The notes below the pieces were generated by a model. That model was not told where the DNA came from. It was given only the letters and a program-made list of their open reading frames with translations, and did no database searches. This document shows, piece by piece, positions 60,481 to 64,000 of a DNA stretch of 64,000 bases; position 1 is the first letter of the stretch, and every line of letters starts with the position of its first letter. The stretch lies in contig CAJSZQ010000003.1 in NCBI GenBank assembly GCA_910574185.1, forward strand, positions 124,001-188,000, written 5' to 3'. The position numbers and the translations under genes were made by a program. Origin of the DNA: Lachnospiraceae bacterium. GTDB lineage: Bacteria > Bacillota > Clostridia > Lachnospirales > Lachnospiraceae.

Positions 60481-63400
60481 ATGTTTAAAAAGCTATTCAG
60501 TCCTTTAAAAGTCAGAGGCATGGAACTGAAAAACAGAATTATTCTTCCGTCCATGGGAACCAAATTTGTAGGCAAGGCAAGCTATGTAACCCCGCAGCTC
60601 ATTGATTATCATGTTGCTCGTACAAAAGGCGGATGCGGCCTGAATATGATTGAAGTATGCAGTGTACACACGCCCAGCGCGCCAAGAGGGTTCCTTTCTA
60701 TCAGCGAAGACGAATACATACCGGGCCTTAAGAAACTAACGGACGCTATTCATGCTGAAGGCGGAAAGGCAGGCGTACAGCTCTGGCAGGGAAGCCTTGC
60801 TGTCATTTCAGACCAGACGGCACAGATGCTTGTCCCCAGCGATATGGCGCTCACACCGGAGATGCAGCTTCCCGGAATTACAAAGGAACAGATTGAAGAG
60901 ATTATACAGTGCTATGGAAAAGCCGCTAAAAGGGCTGTAGAAGCCGGATTTGACTGTATTGAATTTCACTGCGCCCATACATATCTGCCCCATTCTTTCT
61001 TGTCTGCCGGCATCAACCACAGGACAGATGAGTACGGCGGCTCTTTGGAAAATCGTGCAAGATTTCCGCTACAGTGTATCCGGGCAATACGCGGGCAGAT
61101 GCCGGAAGAAATGCCTCTCCTGATGAGAATTGACGCACAGGACGATTATCTCAAAGACGGTATGACCGTTACAGACACCATTGCATTTTGTAAGCTTTCT
61201 AAAGATGCGGGCGTGGATGTGCTGGATATATCAAGGGGAAATGTTTTAACCGCCGGTCTGAAATATGAAGTTCCTCCTATTGACATTCCCAACGCATTTA
61301 ATATTGAGAACGCGTCAAGAATCCGCAAAGAGACAGGTATGTTGACTATCGGCGTAGGACGGATTAATACGGCGGAACTTGCAGAACAGATACTTGAAGA
61401 GAATCAAGCCGATATGGTTGTTATGGGCCGGGCCCAGCTCGCCGACCCAGACTTCTGCAATAAAGCAAAGGCGGGACACACCAAGGATATTGATTACTGT
61501 ATCGGCTGTAATCAGGGATGCTATGACGGATTTGAGAATGTAGATTCTCCTTGCATTACCTGTCTTAGAAATCCAGCGGTAGGACGGGAAAAAGAATGCA
61601 TACTTACCCCGGCAGAAGAACCAAAAACCGTACTGATAGCAGGAGGCGGCATCGCAGGCCTTATGGCCGCTATTACGCTAAAAAAGAGAAACCATAATCC
61701 GATTCTCTGCGAATCATCAGACATACTCGGCGGACAATTCCTGCTGGCTGGTGAAACTCCGAGAAAAGCCGAGATGAAAAAAGCTGTAATTTCTATGGCG
61801 GAAAAAGCCAGACGACTTGGCGTAGATATCCGCATGAATACAAAGGTGACGCCGGAATTAATTATAGAATTACATCCGCATACAGTAATTAATGCAACGG
61901 GTGCAAAACCGGTTGTACTGCCGGTTCCTGGAAATAACAGTTCTTTCATTGTACATTCCCATGATGTATTGAGAGGAACAGTCAACGTAACTGGAAACGT
62001 CGTAATTATCGGCGGCGGTATGAGCGGAATGGGAACCGCAGAATATCTGGCGAAAAAAGGCGTAAAGGTAACTGTTCTGGAGGAGGGGGCAGATTTCTGC
62101 GCAGATATGGGCAGTATTAGAAAGATTTGTACAAAAGAAAGTATCCATGCAGCAGGCGTCAAACCAATTACCGGAGTAAAGGTAACTGAAATTAAAGAGC
62201 ACACAGTGATAGGCCAAAAGGAAGACAACGTGGTAACATTCCCCTGCGACTATGTTGTTATGACCGGCGTGGCAAAAAGAGACGGAACCGCCCTTAAGAA
62301 AGCATGTTATGAACAACACATCGGATATTATGAAATCGGCGACGCAGGAATGGCGCGCCAAGCTATCAACGCTACCAGGGAGGCTTTTGACATTGCACTA
62401 AGCTTTGACCGCCCTGGTGAACACGAATATGCTTCTAAACCGAAAAAGGTCGTTTTCGCCACCGGTGTCACCGGAACCATGGGTCAGGAGACAATGAAAC
62501 AGTTACTTTCCAGAAATAACCGATTCCTTGTACGCGTTCTGGCAAGACCTTCTGAGAAGAATATAGCGCTTATGCAAAAATACACCTGTCCTTCACTGGA
62601 AGTTATCTGGGGCGACATGGCGGATTATGACACAGTAAAACGCGGCGTCGACGGCGCAGATTACGTGCTTCATATCGGGGCTATGGTTTCTCCCGCAGCA
62701 GACCAGTATCCGGAACAAACTTTATATACCAATATTGGCTCTACATTAAATATTATTAAGGCAATCAAAGAACAGCCAGACCCAGACAAGGTTCATTTCG
62801 CATATGTCGGAACTGTTGCGATGACCGGCGGCCGTACGGAACCGATTCATTGGGGAAGAGTGGGAGATCCGATTAATCCTTCCATTTTCGATTACTATGC
62901 ATTGTCAAAGGTATTTTCCGAACTGGCAGTATTTGAGTCAGGCTTAAAACACTGGGTGTCCGTTCGTCAGACCGGACAGCATCCGGTAGCCGAGGGAGCC
63001 GGCGAACAGCCGATTATTTTCCATCAGTCGCCGAACAATGTACTAGAGTGGAGCACTTCAATAGAATCCGGTATCTGTATGGCAAATATCTGCGAAGACT
63101 GGGTTCCGGAATCCTTCTGGAGAAAAGGATATAACTTAAGCAGCGGAGCCGGATACCGGCTGGCGCACTGGGAACTGATGGATATCAGCCTGGGCGCTTT
63201 CGGACTGGGATTAAAAGACTTATACGATTTGAATATGCTGGCTCCATACAATTTCCATGGACACTACTTTAGCGACAGTGACAAATTAGATGAAATTCTC
63301 CACTTCCGGTGCATCCCGGCAGAACATTACTGGAACGGGGTGCGGGAAGAAATGCGCAGAATAGCAGCTAATCCGATGATTCGCGCTATGTTCCCAACCG

Positions 63401-63945
63401 GTGAAGAGATGAAAGCTCAGAACATGGAGGTCGGTCATCTGCGGATGGGCTCTTACTGGATGTTCGAGAACAACGAAGAAAACTGGATTAAAGCATTCTT
63501 TGGCTCCAGAGAAAAGCAAAAAGCAATAAAAACCTGGGAGGAATACGACCTGCATCACGCAAGCGAAGAAGTCACATATCTCAACCATGGTTATGACGAA
63601 TCAAAAGCTCTGGAAGAACTGACTCTGGAAGAACTGAAAAAAGCCGCAAGATTCCGCGGCGGAGATTGCCTGGCAGATGAAATACCGGATATCTACACTC
63701 CAATCAAATGGAAGTGCGCAGACGGTCATGAATTTATGATGTCAGTAAACGCCGTACTTCATGGCGGACACTGGTGTCCGGAATGTCTGTCCCATGAGTG
63801 GCAGTATGGACAAATCGCAAAAAAGAATCCCTTCTACGCCCAGGTATGGACTCCTATCCATGGCGAGGGAGACGACTATGTGATTCCGATGGAATTTAGC
63901 GGGTACGACGTCGCGAAAGAACTGAGGGAGAAATTAGGCTTGTAA
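60481..63945 (+). CDS. fused Old-Yellow-Enzyme/FeS/FAD reductase and extended SDR, 1154 aa
   Basis: Domains in order: an FMN TIM barrel of the 2,4-dienoyl-CoA reductase/BaiCD group (1-335; HCAHTYLPHSFLS, RTDEYGGSLENRARF), a 4Fe-4S site (Cys340, 343, 347 and 358), an FAD Rossmann fold (GGGIAGLMAA, 388-397) with an embedded NAD(P) fold (IIGGGMSGMG, 509-518) to about 645. A second enzyme follows: an extended SDR of the 3-beta-HSD/epimerase kind (TGVTGTMG at 661-668, Tyr806-Lys810 in YYALSK) to about 1020, then a C-terminal zinc-ribbon-like tail (CADGHEF...WCPECLS). BaiCD/BaiH-type enzymes are usually about 640-670 residues. AGGAGG precedes the ATG. An ene-reductase joined to a hydroxyl dehydrogenase suggests stepwise reduction of an enone such as a steroid, bile acid or plant phenolic. 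Confidence 0.88.
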   Translation: MFKKLFSPLKVRGMELKNRIILPSMGTKFVGKASYVTPQLIDYHVARTKGGCGLNMIEVCSVHTPSAPRGFLSISEDEYIPGLKKLTDAIHAEGGKAGVQLWQGSLAVISDQTAQMLVPSDMALTPEMQLPGITKEQIEEIIQCYGKAAKRAVEAGFDCIEFHCAHTYLPHSFLSAGINHRTDEYGGSLENRARFPLQCIRAIRGQMPEEMPLLMRIDAQDDYLKDGMTVTDTIAFCKLSKDAGVDVLDISRGNVLTAGLKYEVPPIDIPNAFNIENASRIRKETGMLTIGVGRINTAELAEQILEENQADMVVMGRAQLADPDFCNKAKAGHTKDIDYCIGCNQGCYDGFENVDSPCITCLRNPAVGREKECILTPAEEPKTVLIAGGGIAGLMAAITLKKRNHNPILCESSDILGGQFLLAGETPRKAEMKKAVISMAEKARRLGVDIRMNTKVTPELIIELHPHTVINATGAKPVVLPVPGNNSSFIVHSHDVLRGTVNVTGNVVIIGGGMSGMGTAEYLAKKGVKVTVLEEGADFCADMGSIRKICTKESIHAAGVKPITGVKVTEIKEHTVIGQKEDNVVTFPCDYVVMTGVAKRDGTALKKACYEQHIGYYEIGDAGMARQAINATREAFDIALSFDRPGEHEYASKPKKVVFATGVTGTMGQETMKQLLSRNNRFLVRVLARPSEKNIALMQKYTCPSLEVIWGDMADYDTVKRGVDGADYVLHIGAMVSPAADQYPEQTLYTNIGSTLNIIKAIKEQPDPDKVHFAYVGTVAMTGGRTEPIHWGRVGDPINPSIFDYYALSKVFSELAVFESGLKHWVSVRQTGQHPVAEGAGEQPIIFHQSPNNVLEWSTSIESGICMANICEDWVPESFWRKGYNLSSGAGYRLAHWELMDISLGAFGLGLKDLYDLNMLAPYNFHGHYFSDSDKLDEILHFRCIPAEHYWNGVREEMRRIAANPMIRAMFPTGEEMKAQNMEVGHLRMGSYWMFENNEENWIKAFFGSREKQKAIKTWEEYDLHHASEEVTYLNHGYDESKALEELTLEELKKAARFRGGDCLADEIPDIYTPIKWKCADGHEFMMSVNAVLHGGHWCPECLSHEWQYGQIAKKNPFYAQVWTPIHGEGDDYVIPMEFSGYDVAKELREKLGL

Positions 63946-63979
63946 GTTTTTGAAACCCGATTTCTAATTTCATAGAGCT

Positions 63980-64000
63980 GCCGTTCACAGATAACTCTGT
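63980..64000. repeat. possible boundary of another giant hairpin element
   Basis: The last bases CCGTTCACAGATAACTCTGT resemble the outer end of elements A and C (CAGTTCACAGGTCATCTGGT; TCGTTCACAGGGTATCTGGC). The window ends here, so this cannot be confirmed. Confidence 0.3.

Noticed and set aside
60481..63945. Naming the fusion protein BaiCD, BaiH or bilirubin reductase
   Set aside because: The fold fits the whole enzyme group, but there is no bai-type operon and no residue evidence for a particular substrate.

Overview
The window looks like chromosome of a gut Firmicute of the Lachnospiraceae type (Blautia / Clostridium cluster XIVa). The reasons are strong AGGAGG ribosome sites, many sugar ABC and PTS operons, lipoprotein-type binding proteins, a CprABC-like lantibiotic-immunity operon, MATE and GHKL genes, and IS1182/IS110/Tn4451-type debris. 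This assignment is an inference from gene content. No rRNA, tRNA or CRISPR array was seen.

Layout. 1-5.2 kb: an esterase, an AraC regulator and a three-gene sugar ABC transporter. 5.4-14.7 kb: an accessory graveyard of broken IS1182 and IS110 transposases, a CPBP fragment, a PadR tail and a GHKL kinase remnant, around an intact peptide-immunity operon (ATPase, two permeases, response regulator, histidine kinase) and an Rpn/PDDEXK nuclease. It ends in a tandem array of 47-bp repeats before a MATE pump. 16.1-21.3 kb: an asparaginase, a complete IS6-like element with perfect 8-bp target duplication, and a chimeric XRE-regulator/ABC-ATPase with its permease. 21.4-26.7 kb: a BceRS/BceAB-style module (kinase, regulator, 927-aa FtsX permease, ATPase). 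26.8-40.4 kb: two neighbouring galactitol-type PTS clusters. One runs leftward with a PRD regulator, IIB, IIC, two dehydrogenases, an M42 peptidase, an SgcQ-like protein, an epimerase and IIA, so it resembles the E. coli sgc operon. The other runs rightward with IIB, IIC, a GNAT enzyme and a DeoR regulator. 40.4-41.8 kb: a pair of uncharacterised genes. 43.4-52.4 kb: a fructan / difructose-anhydride locus (GH91, GH32, ABC transporter, LacI, aldo-keto reductase) with a near-consensus promoter and two identical 18-bp operators. 52.9-57.7 kb: an amino-acid ABC transporter, UppP, a HAD phosphatase and a DUF1444-like gene. 57.8-64 kb: a 3D-domain cell-wall protein, MetF with a terminator-bearing leader, and a 1154-aa fusion of an Old-Yellow-Enzyme-type reductase to an extended SDR.

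The most unusual signal is a family of about 230-240 bp giant hairpin elements in intergenic gaps, several of them inside operons. At least eight copies were found (A1-A5, B, C, D), plus a compact relative (E). Copies B and D share a nearly identical core of about 110 bp but have unrelated outer arms of about 50-60 bp, and in each copy the two arms are still almost perfectly complementary to each other. The five A copies are each exactly 239 bp. A second, unrelated dispersed repeat (47-bp unit) occurs at three loci and supplies the last codons and stop of the asparaginase gene.
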